Part shown: in pieces, positions 32,081-43,029 of the stretch
Layout of the letters: the number at the start of each line of letters is the position of its first letter
Numbering within the stretch: the stretch's first letter is position 1
DNA from: Gilliamella sp. Occ3-1
Lineage (GTDB): Bacteria > Pseudomonadota > Gammaproteobacteria > Enterobacterales > Orbaceae
Direction: 5' to 3'
DNA: 64,000 bases
Assembly: GCF_001690655.1 (NCBI RefSeq)
Contig: NZ_LZHQ01000024.1
Location: forward strand, 61,329-125,328
Notes under the pieces: generated by a model
What the model saw: the letters and a program-made list of their open reading frames with translations, nothing else
What the model was told of the DNA's origin: nothing
The model's database searches: none
Translations under genes and position numbers: made by a program

Positions 32081-32662
32081 TTATTTATTTTTACGTAAAT
32101 AACCTAAAATACGGAAACTATCTATTTTCCATAATCTCTTATTAAAAATTAATGTATAAGTTGCACGACTGCTTTTGTTGGGACTAGGATTTTGTTGAAT
32201 AATTTCAATTTTGTTATCGCTAACTTTGCTAATAATGGCAATATGACCATATCTTGACCAACCAAAAACAATAACATCTTCAACTTGTGGTTTAGTTGGT
32301 GAACCATTATGAAATTGTAATAAATTACGTTTAGGATTAAGTTGACCATCAGGAATTGATTCATCGAAGTAATTTTTAGCATGACCATAACTATCTAGTA
32401 TTTTATGATTGAAGCGCTGATAATAAGAGCATTTGTTAAATTCAACACATTAATGTTTTTGATTTAAGTAATGTTTTTTCCACTATACATTATAGATGCT
32501 ACCATTATAATAGACATTTACACTATTAAATTCATCAGTGACTCTGCTAATTTTTTGTGTATCAATTTCAATATTGGTAAAAGAATATGAATCAAGTATA
32601 TAGTAGCTTAATACTGACAATAGCCAAATAAAGAACAGCCTTTTTCTATATTTTAATAACAT
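32081..32662 (-). pseudogene. CHAP-domain (amidase/endopeptidase) protein, disrupted by two in-frame stops
   Basis: Reading the minus strand from ATG 32662 to TAA 32081 gives 194 codons in one frame, with TAG at 32485-32483 (codon 60) and TAA at 32452-32450 (codon 71). Before the stops is an N-terminal membrane anchor (MLLKYRKRLFFIWLLSVLS) and NVYYNGSIYNV. After them comes CVEFNKCSYYQRFNHK, then SYGHAKNYFD, EDVIVFGWSRYGHIAII and IIQQNPS. These are CHAP features: nucleophile Cys in CVEF and His in GHIAI. The CVEF helix is usually CVEFVKRYYY, so it has also drifted. I read this as a decaying cell-wall hydrolase gene. Confidence 0.75.
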
Positions 32663-32929
32663 TTTTATTTTTTTCGTTTTAATTATTTATAATTGTTTAA
32701 TATATTAAAAAATAAAATTTAGTCGATAAGTAAAAACTTAATAATAGTAAGATTATTAATAAATCTAATATAAAACTAGACGTTTAGTATCTATTCATTA
32801 AATAGTATTTATTTTTTAATAAATTATTTAACTATGATAAGAAATTTTATTCCGCATTTATAATCTAAATTAGTATTTCATCATTAAGATAAAAATATAT
32901 TTAAAATAATAATAAAATGAGGTTGAAGG

Positions 32930-33208
32930 ATGATTAAAAAAATTAAAATAAATGTTGGTGGCCGTGTGCAAGGTGTAGGATTTCGTTTTTTTACTTATCA
33001 GCAAGCACAAAAACTGAGTTTAGTCGGTTATGTTCGAAATTTAGATAATGGAAGTGTTGAGATTATTGCTCAAGGTGATAGCTTACAAATAAGAAAATTG
33101 ATAAAATGGATTGAAAATGGAGGTCCTGCTTCGTCGCGTATTTCACGTGTTAATATTTTTGAATTATTGCCACAAAACGATTTAACTTCTTTTAATGTTC
33201 GATATTAA
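32930..33208 (+). CDS. acyP: Acylphosphatase
   Basis: A 92-residue acylphosphatase. The N-terminal VGGRVQGVGFRFFTYQQA holds the phosphate-binding loop and catalytic Arg, and VRNLDNGSVEIIAQG holds the catalytic Asn. It hydrolyses acyl phosphates such as carbamoyl or acetyl phosphate. Length is normal. A GAGG/AAGG ribosome site precedes ATG 32930. Separate from lptC by 80 bases. Confidence 0.93.
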   Translation: MIKKIKINVGGRVQGVGFRFFTYQQAQKLSLVGYVRNLDNGSVEIIAQGDSLQIRKLIKWIENGGPASSRISRVNIFELLPQNDLTSFNVRY

Positions 33209-33288
33209 TTTAATGAAAAATAAAGTAGAATAATTAAAATTTTGGCATTCGAAATAATAATTTCTAATTAATGTGAAAAACGTAAGTT

Positions 33289-33852
33289 ATGAATAAAAAA
33301 AATCTAATCAGTTTTTTACTTCTCATTGTTGTTATCGGTGTTTATTATAATTATCAAAAAGGAGATGAGGCGGTAGAACAATCTACCCCAAATATATCAG
33401 ATAAGCCGATTTATCAAAGTGATGAAATGTTAACAGATATTTACGATTTATCTGGGGATCTTATTTATAAAATTGAGTCCAGTAATGTTAGGCATTTTGA
33501 TGATTCAGATAATACTGAATTTGATTTGCCCAATTTTACGTTTTATGATCAGAATCATTTAGCTACATGGCATATTAAAGCAAAGAAAGCGACGTTGACA
33601 AAAGATAAATTTCTTTATCTTTACGATAATGTTCAATTAGATAATTTGACACAAGAAACCCAATTAAAACAAGTAAAAACTGATAATGCAGTGATAGATT
33701 TAACTTCACAATTAGTTAAATCAAAAGATCCTGTCATCATTAATGGGGTGGGGTTTTATTCAACTGGTATTGGTTTGGCGGGTAATTTACACACCAAAAC
33801 GGCTAATATACTTGAAAATGTAAAAACATATTATAACACAGAGGTGAAATAA
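33289..33852 (+). CDS. lptC: LPS export protein LptC
   Basis: A 187-residue bitopic protein with one N-terminal membrane helix (about 6-20, LISFLLLIVVIGVYY) and a periplasmic beta-jellyroll (LptC/LptA fold). It takes LPS from LptBFG and hands it to LptA. The sequence diverges as usual for LptC, but the position directly before lptA, lptB and rpoN makes the call safe. Confidence 0.9.
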   Translation: MNKKNLISFLLLIVVIGVYYNYQKGDEAVEQSTPNISDKPIYQSDEMLTDIYDLSGDLIYKIESSNVRHFDDSDNTEFDLPNFTFYDQNHLATWHIKAKKATLTKDKFLYLYDNVQLDNLTQETQLKQVKTDNAVIDLTSQLVKSKDPVIINGVGFYSTGIGLAGNLHTKTANILENVKTYYNTEVK

Positions 33853-33855
33853 AAC

Positions 33856-34410
33856 ATGAATTCGCTAAAGCAAGTTGTTTTTTCATTAATTTTATTGCTA
33901 CCAATCTCTTTAAGTAGTTTCGCTAATGAACCTACTTTGCAATCTAAAGACTCTAAAGAAGAACATAGAATGTTTGCTAATAATAAACCCATTAGGATAG
34001 ATGCAGATAATCAAAAAATTGATATTGAAAATAACACAATTACATTTATTGGCAATGTTGTTATTATCCAAGAAGGATTAACAATAAAAGCTGATAAAGT
34101 GGTTATCACCGACACACAAGACACAAATAAGCAAAAAATTACAGCCTATGGTAATCCTGTGAATTATAAGCAAATTTTACCAGAAAACAATAAAGTTGTG
34201 ACGGGTCATTCTTCACAAGTTATTTACAATGTAAAACAAAATAATGTTATTTTACGAGGTTATGCTGAATTATTTCAACAAGACAATCATATTGTTAGTG
34301 ATCTGATTACATACGATGTTAAAAAACAGCAAATTTTAGCCAATCCTGGCAAGAATATGCGAGTAAAAAGCACTATTATCCCAAACCAAGTTAAAGGGAT
34401 GAATAAATAA
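33856..34410 (+). CDS. lptA: LPS transport periplasmic protein LptA
   Basis: A 184-residue secreted protein with a signal peptide ending SLSSFA before NEPTL. The OstA/LptA fold is evident in PIRIDADNQKIDIENNTITFIGNVVI and KADKVVI. It forms the periplasmic bridge carrying LPS to LptDE. It starts 3 bases after lptC and is followed directly by lptB. Confidence 0.92.
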   Translation: MNSLKQVVFSLILLLPISLSSFANEPTLQSKDSKEEHRMFANNKPIRIDADNQKIDIENNTITFIGNVVIIQEGLTIKADKVVITDTQDTNKQKITAYGNPVNYKQILPENNKVVTGHSSQVIYNVKQNNVILRGYAELFQQDNHIVSDLITYDVKKQQILANPGKNMRVKSTIIPNQVKGMNK

Positions 34411-35136
34411 ATGTCAATTTTAAAAGCGGAAAATCTGGCCAAAGTATACAAAAAAAGACGAGTTGTTGAAGATGTGAGTTTAACCGTCAACTCTGGCGAA
34501 ATTGTTGGATTATTGGGCCCTAATGGTGCGGGTAAAACCACTACTTTTTATATGGTTGTTGGTATAGTGACATTAAATGCAGGTAAAATTTACCTTGATG
34601 ATCATGATATCAGTATCTTACCTTTACATGAGCGAGCTCAAAAAGGTATTGGCTATTTACCACAAGAAGCGTCTATTTTTAGAAAATTGTCTGTTATAGA
34701 TAACATTATGGCAATTTTAGAAACGCGCAAAGATATTGATAAAAATGAGAAAATCGATCGTGCCGAAGAATTACTTGAAGAGTTCCATATTTCTCATATT
34801 CGTGACAGCATAGGACAATCTCTATCAGGTGGAGAAAGACGTCGAGTAGAAATAGCAAGAGCGTTAGCTGCTAATCCTAAATTTATTTTACTTGATGAAC
34901 CCTTTGCTGGGGTTGATCCAATTTCGGTGATAGATATCAAAAATATTATTAAGCATCTACGCGATCGAGGGTTGGGAGTATTAATAACCGATCACAATGT
35001 ACGTGAAACTTTAGATGTTTGCGAACGTGCTTATATTGTTAATAAAGGACATTTAATTGCTGAAGGTTCACCAAATGACATCTTAAGTAACGAATATGTA
35101 AAACGCGTTTACTTAGGAAACGAGTTCAGATTATGA
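34411..35136 (+). CDS. lptB: LPS export ABC transporter ATP-binding protein LptB
   Basis: A 241-residue ABC ATPase. Walker [10 protein letters not shown] (about 37), LPQEASIF Q-loop, signature [15 protein letters not shown] (about 139), Walker [14 protein letters not shown] and the switch His in TDHNVRE are all intact. It powers LPS extraction with LptF and LptG. Its ATG directly follows the lptA stop and its stop overlaps the rpoN start (ATGA). Confidence 0.97.
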   Translation: MSILKAENLAKVYKKRRVVEDVSLTVNSGEIVGLLGPNGAGKTTTFYMVVGIVTLNAGKIYLDDHDISILPLHERAQKGIGYLPQEASIFRKLSVIDNIMAILETRKDIDKNEKIDRAEELLEEFHISHIRDSIGQSLSGGERRRVEIARALAANPKFILLDEPFAGVDPISVIDIKNIIKHLRDRGLGVLITDHNVRETLDVCERAYIVNKGHLIAEGSPNDILSNEYVKRVYLGNEFRL

Positions 35137-36551
35137 TGAAAACCAGTTTACAACTGAAAGTCTCTCAACAATTATCCATGACGCCACAATTACAATTGGC
35201 GATTAAATTACTACAGTTGTCAACTTTAGAACTCCAACAAGAAATACAAACTGCGCTTGAAAACAATCCATTACTTGAAGTTGATGATCAATATGACGAA
35301 GTGAACGTTAAACAAAACGATGAAACAGAAAATATTGATACGCGTGAGGCTTTAGATAGCAAAGAGATTCCCGATGATATTCCATTGGATGCATCTTTAG
35401 ATGATATTTATAGTGCAGGAACTCCATCTGGAACTAACTCAGATTATCGTAATGATGAATTGCCTATCTATCAAGGTGAAACTCACGAAACATTACATGC
35501 TTATCTGGAATGGCAACTTGAACTAACACCCTTTAGCGATACAGATAGGGCGATAGCGGTATCTATTATTGAAGCTATAGATGAGAGAGGCTATTTAACA
35601 GTTTCAACAGAAGAAATACTTGAAGAACAAGGTAATGATGAAATTGAAATTGCCGAAGTTGAAGCAGTATTGAAACGAATATGGAATTTTGATCCTATCG
35701 GTGTCGGTGCCAGATCGTTGCAAGAGTGCTTGTCTATTCAAATTCAACATTTAGACACTCCACCATTAGTTAAACAAATTATTGATAATTATTTAGACTT
35801 ATTAGCCATACGTGATTATAGAAACTTAAAAAAAGTGTTAAATACAACAGATGAACAATTAAAAGAGGCTGTTGATTTTATACAACGTTTACAACCTTAT
35901 CCCGGCGATTTGGTTAATACTGCTTCTCCAGACTATGTCATCCCTGATGTCATGGTAAAAAAGGTACAAGGAAAATGGGTTGTGTATTTAAATAGCGATA
36001 CAGTTCCATCTTTACGTATTAACCAGCAATACGCCGATATGGTAAAATTAGCTAATGAAAGTGATGGGCAATATATTAGATCTCATCTGCAAGAAGCTAA
36101 TTGGTTTATTAAAAGCATCGAAAACCGTAACGAAACCTTATTAAAAGTCAGCCAATTTATTGTTGAGCATCAGCAAGCCTTTTTTGAACACGGTGCTGAA
36201 TACATGAAACCAATGATTTTGTCTGATGTTGCAACGGCAATTGATATGCATGAATCGACCATTTCTCGTGTAACAACTCAAAAATATCTGCATTGTCCAA
36301 GCGGAATTTATGAACTTAAATTCTTTTTCTCAAGTCATGTTAATAATGATTCAGGTGGTGAGGTTTCATCTACAGCTATCCAAGCATTAATTAAAAAATA
36401 TATATCGGCAGAAAATAGTAAAAAGCCATTAAGTGATAGTAAATTAGTTTCGATGCTTGAAGAACAAGGCATTATTATTGCACGTCGCACCGTAGCAAAA
36501 TACCGTGAAGCCTTATCAATTCCACCATCAAGTCAACGAAAACAGCTTTAA
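35133..36551 (+). CDS. rpoN: RNA polymerase sigma-54 factor RpoN
   Basis: A 472-residue sigma-54. Region I is the Gln/Leu-rich N-terminus ([19 protein letters not shown]). An acidic region II spans about 60-110. The helix-turn-helix region has [17 protein letters not shown], and the RpoN box [12 protein letters not shown] lies near the end. It directs transcription with enhancer-binding ATPases. The start overlaps the lptB stop. In enterics hpf, ptsN, rapZ and npr follow rpoN; here the next gene is the convergent leuD, so that block is missing at this locus. Confidence 0.96.
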   Translation: MMKTSLQLKVSQQLSMTPQLQLAIKLLQLSTLELQQEIQTALENNPLLEVDDQYDEVNVKQNDETENIDTREALDSKEIPDDIPLDASLDDIYSAGTPSGTNSDYRNDELPIYQGETHETLHAYLEWQLELTPFSDTDRAIAVSIIEAIDERGYLTVSTEEILEEQGNDEIEIAEVEAVLKRIWNFDPIGVGARSLQECLSIQIQHLDTPPLVKQIIDNYLDLLAIRDYRNLKKVLNTTDEQLKEAVDFIQRLQPYPGDLVNTASPDYVIPDVMVKKVQGKWVVYLNSDTVPSLRINQQYADMVKLANESDGQYIRSHLQEANWFIKSIENRNETLLKVSQFIVEHQQAFFEHGAEYMKPMILSDVATAIDMHESTISRVTTQKYLHCPSGIYELKFFFSSHVNNDSGGEVSSTAIQALIKKYISAENSKKPLSDSKLVSMLEEQGIIIARRTVAKYREALSIPPSSQRKQL

Positions 36552-36596
36552 ATTTGAATTCAAATTTTTTGGATATATATCGCTTATTTTAATCAT

Positions 36597-36613
36597 GGGC
36601 GCAATTTGCGCCC
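36597..36613. terminator. Hairpin between convergent rpoN and leuD
   Basis: GGGCGCA (36597-36603) pairs with TGCGCCC (36607-36613) over a 3-base loop, followed by TTTA on the plus strand. A perfect 18-base palindrome AAATTTGAATTCAAATTT (36550-36567) lies just before it and is followed by extra T residues. Either or both could end the two convergent transcripts. Confidence 0.5.
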
Positions 36614-36623
36614 TTTAATAAAA

Positions 36624-37226
36624 TTAAGCTAAAAAGCTTGGAATTTTATGTTCAAAGTCGCTAATTGCATCTTCATGTTGTAGGGTTAAGCCAATATTAT
36701 CTAACCCATTTAACAAGCAATGACGTTTAAAAGCATCAATTTTAAATGAATATTGCTTATCGCCGGCAATGACCACTTCATTAACTAAATCGATGGTAAA
36801 TTCAATGCCTTCATTAGCTTCGACAATTTTAAATAGCTCATCGATATCTTCTTCGGATAAATTAACCAATAATAATTGATTGTTAAATGAGTTATTGTAA
36901 AAAATATCGGCAAAACTTGAACCAATAATGGTTTTAAATCCATAATCAGCAAGTGCCCATGGAGCATGTTCACGAGAAGAACCGCAACCAAAATTTTCAC
37001 GTGTTAATAAAATGCTAGCACCTTTATAGCGGGGTTTATTCAAGACAAATTCAGGGTTAGGCTGCTCGCCAGCATCATCTAAAAAGCGCCATTCATGAAA
37101 GGCATGTTTACCAAATCCAGTGCGTGTTACTTTCTGTAAAAACTGTTTTGGAATGATTGCATCTGTATCAACATTAGCCGCATCCAAAGGAACGACTAGC
37201 CCAGTATGTTTTGTAAATTTTGCCAT
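36624..37226 (-). CDS. leuD: 3-isopropylmalate dehydratase small subunit
   Basis: A 200-residue small subunit. Conserved segments are [16 protein letters not shown] and [13 protein letters not shown]. With LeuC it isomerises 2- to 3-isopropylmalate in leucine synthesis. It is the last gene of leuABCD, 13 bases after leuC. Confidence 0.96.
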   Translation of the reverse strand: MAKFTKHTGLVVPLDAANVDTDAIIPKQFLQKVTRTGFGKHAFHEWRFLDDAGEQPNPEFVLNKPRYKGASILLTRENFGCGSSREHAPWALADYGFKTIIGSSFADIFYNNSFNNQLLLVNLSEEDIDELFKIVEANEGIEFTIDLVNEVVIAGDKQYSFKIDAFKRHCLLNGLDNIGLTLQHEDAISDFEHKIPSFLA

Positions 37227-37239
37227 GACAAGTCTCTCC

Positions 37240-38640
37240 TTAAAATGGTTTGCGAATATCTGTAAAATGACCAGTAATAGCTGCGGCTGCTGCCATAGCA
37301 GGACTAACTAAATGTGTTCTAGCATCACGTCCTTGGCGACCTTCAAAATTACGGTTGCTAGTTGATGCACAGCGATCTCCCGGTGCTAATTTATCATCGT
37401 TCATTGCAAGACACATAGAGCAACCCGGTAAGCGCCATTCAAATCCTGCATCAATAAAAATCTTATCTAATCCTTCGGCTTCAGCTTGTTCTTTCACTGG
37501 TCCTGAACCGGGTACAACTAATGCTTGTACACCTTCAGCCACTTTACGGCCTTTAGCAATTTGCGCAGCAGCTCGTAAATCTTCTATACGTGAGTTTGTA
37601 CAAGAACCAATAAACACTTTATTGATCTTAATATCAGTCATTTTGGTGCCAGCGATTAATCCCATATAAGTTAATGCACGCTCTGCAGAGTGTTTTTCAA
37701 TAGGATCAGCAAAATCATTAGGATTCGGTACTGTTGCATCAACTGAAGTTACTTGACCAGGATTCGTTCCCCAAGTGACTTGTGGTGCGATATCTTTTCC
37801 TTCTAACGTCACAACTGTATCAAAATGTGCACCTTCGTCGGTTTTTAATGTCTTCCAATAGGCAACAGCTTTATCAAAATCCTCACCTTTAGGTGAAAAT
37901 TGACGACCTTTTAAGTACTCAAAAGTCACTTCATCTGGTGCAATTATGCCAGCTTTAGCTCCCATTTCAATTGCCATATTACACAACGTCATACGTCCTT
38001 CCATGGATAATGATTTAATCGCATCACCACAAAACTCAACCACATGCCCAGTACCGCCAGCGCTGGTGGTTTTACCAATAATAGCTAAAATAATATCTTT
38101 AGCGGTAATGCCGTCAGCAACTTGCCCTTTAACTTCAATTTTCATGGTTTTAGCACGACCTTGTTTTAAGGTTTGAGTTGCTAACACATGCTCAACTTCG
38201 GAAGTACCAATACCAAAAGCTAATGCACCAAATGCGCCATGTGTAGCAGTGTGCGAATCACCACACACAATAGTCATACCCGGTAAAGTCATACCTTGCT
38301 CAGGGCCGACTACATGGACAATACCACGTAATGGGCTTTGTAAATCATATAACGAAACACCAAACTCTTTGGCATTTTTTGCCAGTTCGGTTAACTGAAT
38401 GCGAGCCATTTCGCTACAGGCACTTAAATCATTACTTTTGGTTGAAGTGTTATGATCCATAGTTGCAAAAGTCTTATTGGGCTGGCGAACTTTACGATTC
38501 ATTGCACGTAAGCCATCAAAGGCCTGTGGAGAGGTGACTTCATGAACTAAATGACGATCGATATATAAAATAGGCGTTTCATTTGGAGCTTCATAAACGA
38601 CATGCGCATCATATAATTTCTGATACAGTGTTTTTGACAT
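37240..38640 (-). CDS. leuC: 3-isopropylmalate dehydratase large subunit
   Basis: A 466-residue aconitase-family subunit. The [4Fe-4S] ligands are in GSCTNS (about 345) and [10 protein letters not shown] (about 405-414). It also has [23 protein letters not shown]. It forms the isopropylmalate isomerase with LeuD. Full length, no anomalies. Third gene of the leu operon. Confidence 0.97.
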   Translation of the reverse strand: MSKTLYQKLYDAHVVYEAPNETPILYIDRHLVHEVTSPQAFDGLRAMNRKVRQPNKTFATMDHNTSTKSNDLSACSEMARIQLTELAKNAKEFGVSLYDLQSPLRGIVHVVGPEQGMTLPGMTIVCGDSHTATHGAFGALAFGIGTSEVEHVLATQTLKQGRAKTMKIEVKGQVADGITAKDIILAIIGKTTSAGGTGHVVEFCGDAIKSLSMEGRMTLCNMAIEMGAKAGIIAPDEVTFEYLKGRQFSPKGEDFDKAVAYWKTLKTDEGAHFDTVVTLEGKDIAPQVTWGTNPGQVTSVDATVPNPNDFADPIEKHSAERALTYMGLIAGTKMTDIKINKVFIGSCTNSRIEDLRAAAQIAKGRKVAEGVQALVVPGSGPVKEQAEAEGLDKIFIDAGFEWRLPGCSMCLAMNDDKLAPGDRCASTSNRNFEGRQGRDARTHLVSPAMAAAAAITGHFTDIRKPF

Positions 38641-38796
38641 TGCAGATTCCTTATTATTTTTTACAACTGGTATTAGTTTTAAACTTTGACATTATTTACT
38701 AATCCTATAATTAATTGAATTAAAAAGGATACAAGTAGCAGTTTATTCTGCATACTTGAGTATCTTTTTACTACACATTTTACATAGCTAATTCAA

Positions 38797-39879
<1,083 letters not shown>

Positions 39880-39943
39880 TTATTCCTTTACAATCTAAAT
39901 TAATTTTCATGTTTTGCTGTTAAACGGCAAAACAAATTATTTT

Positions 39944-41491
39944 TTAGTCATGATGTAATTTTTGTTTTTCTTGTGCAACTTGATTTGCTCTATATACATT
40001 ATTCAATACATTAATTAAAGCCAAAGCCGATGAGTGAACAATATCAGTTGCAAGCCCCACACCATGGAACTTACGACCTTTATATTCGGCAACAATATCA
40101 ACTTGTCCTAAAGCATTTTCACCTTGTCCTTTAGAAGCTAATTGATATTTTACAATCGAAATAGGTTCGCCAGTAATACGGTTGATAGCTTGATAAACAG
40201 CATCAACAGGACCGTTACCCGTTGCAGCATCAGAATACTTTTTATCACCAATTAACAAGCTAACCGAAGCGGTTGAAACAACCGTCGAACCTGATTGAAC
40301 ATTAAAATAGTCTAAAACATAATGTCCTTTTTCATCTTTTAATTGATTGATAAATATTAATGCCTCTAAATCATAATCGAATACTTGGCCTTTTTTATCA
40401 GCTAATTCTAAAAATGCCTCATAGACTTGATCTAAGTTATAATCTTTATCGTGATAACCAAGTTCTTCTAAACGATGTTTAACGGCGGCTCGTCCTGAGC
40501 GAGAGGTTAAATTTAATTGGATTTGATTTAATCCGATTGATTCAGGGGTCATAATTTCATAAGTTTCACGATTTTTTAAAACCCCATCTTGATGAATTCC
40601 TGAGGAGTGGGCAAAAGCGTTACTACCAATAATTGCTTTATTACCTGGAATTGGCATGTTAGTAATTTGGCTAACAATTTGGCTGGTACGATAAATCTCT
40701 TGGTGATTGATATTTGTGCGAACATTTAAGATATTTTGACGAACTTTAATCGCCATAATAACTTCTTCAAGTGCGGTATTACCCGCACGTTCGCCTAAAC
40801 CATTCATCGCACCTTCAATTTGCCGAGCACCTTCTTGAACCGCGCTAATCGAGTTAGCCACCGACATGCCCAAGTCATCATGACAATGAATAGAGATAAT
40901 CGCTTGATCAATGTTCGGGACACGTTCAAATAGGGTACGAATAATGCCACCAAATTGATAAGGGACAGTATAACCGACAGTATCCGGAATATTGATCGTT
41001 CTTGCCCCTGCTTTAATTGCTGCTTCAACGATACGACATAAGTTATCAATTGGGGTACGGCCTGCATCTTCACAAGAAAACTCCACATCATTAGTATAAT
41101 TACGTGCACGTTTAATACAGTGCACAGCTCTTTCAATGACATCATCAAATGTCATTTTTAATTTATCTTTAACATGTAAGGTTGATGTTGCCATAAAAGT
41201 ATGAATTCGAAACTGATCTGCAACTTTTAATGCCTCGGCAGCAACATCAATATCTTTATCAACACAACGAGACAATGCACAAACACAGCTATCTTTAATG
41301 GTCTTAGCAATCGTTTGAACTGATTCAAAATCACCAGGAGATGAAACAGGAAAGCCAACTTCCATCACATCGACCCGCATTCGCTCCAAAGCAAGCGCTA
41401 TTTGTAACTTTTCTTTAACGCTCAAACTTGCTTGTAATGCTTGTTCACCATCGCGTAATGTTGTATCAAAAATAATGACTTGATCGCTCAT
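39944..41491 (-). CDS. leuA: 2-isopropylmalate synthase
   Basis: A 515-residue LeuA. The catalytic TIM barrel begins [14 protein letters not shown], and the metal-site region is [13 protein letters not shown]. The C-terminal LeuA dimer regulatory domain (about 390-500) provides leucine feedback inhibition. It condenses acetyl-CoA with 2-ketoisovalerate. First structural gene of leuABCD, transcribed through the leader and attenuator upstream. Confidence 0.97.
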   Translation of the reverse strand: MSDQVIIFDTTLRDGEQALQASLSVKEKLQIALALERMRVDVMEVGFPVSSPGDFESVQTIAKTIKDSCVCALSRCVDKDIDVAAEALKVADQFRIHTFMATSTLHVKDKLKMTFDDVIERAVHCIKRARNYTNDVEFSCEDAGRTPIDNLCRIVEAAIKAGARTINIPDTVGYTVPYQFGGIIRTLFERVPNIDQAIISIHCHDDLGMSVANSISAVQEGARQIEGAMNGLGERAGNTALEEVIMAIKVRQNILNVRTNINHQEIYRTSQIVSQITNMPIPGNKAIIGSNAFAHSSGIHQDGVLKNRETYEIMTPESIGLNQIQLNLTSRSGRAAVKHRLEELGYHDKDYNLDQVYEAFLELADKKGQVFDYDLEALIFINQLKDEKGHYVLDYFNVQSGSTVVSTASVSLLIGDKKYSDAATGNGPVDAVYQAINRITGEPISIVKYQLASKGQGENALGQVDIVAEYKGRKFHGVGLATDIVHSSALALINVLNNVYRANQVAQEKQKLHHD

Positions 41492-41539
41492 TGTTTTTCC
41501 TTTTATATATTTTAGTGCTATCTCGGTATTTCAAGTTAA

Positions 41540-41572
41540 AAAAACAAAAAAACCCGCACTTTAGCGCGGGTT
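41540..41572 (-). terminator. leu operon attenuator (intrinsic terminator)
   Basis: On the minus strand AACCCGCGC pairs with GTGCGGGTT (one G-U pair) around a TAAA loop (41572-41551), followed by a long T-rich run (41550-41540). It lies between the leader stop and leuA. The 5' arm contains CCGCGC, which can pair instead with GCGCGG at 41637-41632 inside the leader gene; that pairing would prevent the terminator from forming. Confidence 0.88.
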
Positions 41573-41611
41573 CTTGTTAATTTGTTGAGTTGGTTATTTA
41601 ACTACTTCTTT

Positions 41612-41689
41612 TTACTTCACACACAAGCTATCCGCGCAAGTTGATGCGAGGAGGAGGCTGAGGTCAAGCGATAAATAGTTAACAAACAT
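41612..41689 (-). CDS. leuL: leu operon leader peptide LeuL
   Basis: A 25-codon gene on the minus strand from ATG 41689 to TAA 41612, with GAGA about 6 bases before the start. Seven of 25 residues are leucine, clustered as LSLDLSLLLA (codons 6-15), including a run of CTC CTC CTC (codons 12-14). This is the classic leucine leader: ribosomes stalled at the CTC codons for lack of Leu-tRNA would leave GCGCGG (codons 18-20) free to pair with the terminator's 5' arm, allowing leuABCD expression. Confidence 0.9.
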   Translation of the reverse strand: MFVNYLSLDLSLLLASTCADSLCVK

Positions 41690-41738
41690 AAAAAATCTCT
41701 ATTTGGATTGTAATTAATGAAAACTAAAACTGATGATA

Positions 41739-41767
41739 TTTTTACCAAATGATATTTGTGGTGTCAA
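41739..41767 (-). promoter_or_regulatory. leuL-leuABCD promoter
   Basis: On the minus strand TTGACA (41767-41762), a 17-base spacer and TAAAAA (41744-41739) form a sigma-70 promoter with a consensus -35 and a weak -10. Transcription would begin about 40 bases before the leader ATG. Confidence 0.6.
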
Positions 41768-41935
41768 TGATTATTTTCTGCCAATCTTAATATATTTATT
41801 TTTATTAAAAAAGTGACAAATATATAATACTAATAAATATTGCTTTACTATTTGACAAATCTATTAAAATAATAAGTTGAGACATAATAAAACCGAATTA
41901 TAATGGTGAAAAGAATAACTCACGAGGGCATAATA

Positions 41936-42580
41936 ATGAACATAGTTGATATTTCTCAAAAACGCTACACTACCAAACATTATGATCCAACAAAAAAAAT
42001 TCCTGCTGATAAGATTGAACAATTATTAACTGTTTTAAGAAACAGCCCATCATCAGTTAACTCACAACCATGGCATTTTTATGTTATTGATAATGATGCG
42101 GCAAAGAATAAAATTTTACCGGCTATACTTGAATTTAATCAACCAAGAGTGACTGGCGCTTCGCATACAATTGTCTTTTGCATTAAAACACCATTAGACG
42201 AAGCCCATTTAGTCAATCTACTCAATCAAGAAGATAAAGACGGTAGATACCCTTCAACCGATCTTAAACAAGCACAAGATCAAGGTCGTCGGCACTTTGT
42301 AAAGCTCAATAGTGCAACCATTGAATCGCAACAATGTTGGGAAAGTAAACAAGCTTATCTTGCATTGGGGCAACTGCTTTTTGCAGCAACGGCAATTGGT
42401 ATTGATTCAACAGCGATTGAAGGGTATGACGCCCAAAAAATGGACGAGATTTTAGATCTCAAAAGCAAAGGGCTTAAAAGCGTTATTGTAGCCACATTAG
42501 GCTATCGAGCTGAAAATGACGGCAATGCGCATCGACCAAAATCACGCTTACCTAAAGAGCAACTTTTTACGTTTTTATAA
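41936..42580 (+). CDS. nfsB: Oxygen-insensitive NAD(P)H nitroreductase, NfsB-like
   Basis: A 214-residue FMN nitroreductase-fold protein. KRYTTKHYDP near the N-terminus, SPSSVNSQPWHF (FMN contact, about 40) and the C-terminal HRPKSRLPKEQLF match NfsB. It performs two-electron reductions of nitro compounds and quinones, possibly with a dihydropteridine-reductase role. I start at ATG 41936, preceded by GAGGG; the frame extends 11 codons further but without support. Monocistronic, followed by a hairpin. Confidence 0.85.
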   Translation: MNIVDISQKRYTTKHYDPTKKIPADKIEQLLTVLRNSPSSVNSQPWHFYVIDNDAAKNKILPAILEFNQPRVTGASHTIVFCIKTPLDEAHLVNLLNQEDKDGRYPSTDLKQAQDQGRRHFVKLNSATIESQQCWESKQAYLALGQLLFAATAIGIDSTAIEGYDAQKMDEILDLKSKGLKSVIVATLGYRAENDGNAHRPKSRLPKEQLFTFL

Positions 42581-42597
42581 AAAATAACGTTTTCAAT

Positions 42598-42623
42598 TAT
42601 CCCACCTAGTAAAAGGTGGGATA
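42598..42623 (+). terminator. Hairpin after nfsB
   Basis: TATCCCACCT (42598-42607) pairs perfectly with AGGTGGGATA (42614-42623) around a 6-base loop, 18 bases after nfsB. There is no clear T-run, so it is a probable rather than certain terminator. Confidence 0.6.
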
Positions 42624-43029
42624 CCTTAAAATGGCTTTATATTATTTTTGATAATAATTTTGATATTGCTTGAGTTTATCTTTTAGTACTTGTTGTTCTA
42701 GGGTATTCTTCATTAAAGAAGAAATAACCACCATATCTTTGAGTATAGAATGAACAGCCTTTGTTGAATTTTTCAATTTTATAAAATTGAAAATATTTAA
42801 GTAACCAAGATATGCATAATAAATTTAATTTAAGGTATTGTTGATTATATATGCACATGGGGTGAATTTGAACGGTTTTATATAAATCTACCGTTAACAC
42901 CATTTAACCAATTTACTCACATTATTACAAATAACCCTAGACCCAATCCTCAGAATCGCTACAATATACGCAATTAATCATATAGCAAATGCCTTTTGCT
43001 ATTTTAACCCAATAAACGGATGATGTTTT
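42624..43029. other. Intergenic region between nfsB and ettA
   Basis: About 400 A+T-rich bases. On the minus strand two overlapping short frames exist (one of 75 codons ending at 42676, another ending KQYQNYYQK near 42650), but neither has a convincing start, ribosome site or recognisable domain. The ettA promoter should lie at the right end. Confidence 0.4.

Noticed and set aside
32149..32388. Leftward 79-codon frame in the CHAP remnant region
   Set aside because: It is out of frame with the recognisable CHAP translation, which explains the same DNA better.
37355..38176. Rightward frames opposite leuC
   Set aside because: They are shadows of the leuC coding strand with low-complexity composition and no ribosome site.
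42676..42903. Leftward 75-codon frame between nfsB and ettA
   Set aside because: No recognisable domain, no ribosome site, and an overlapping frame looks equally plausible. I could not support either as a gene.
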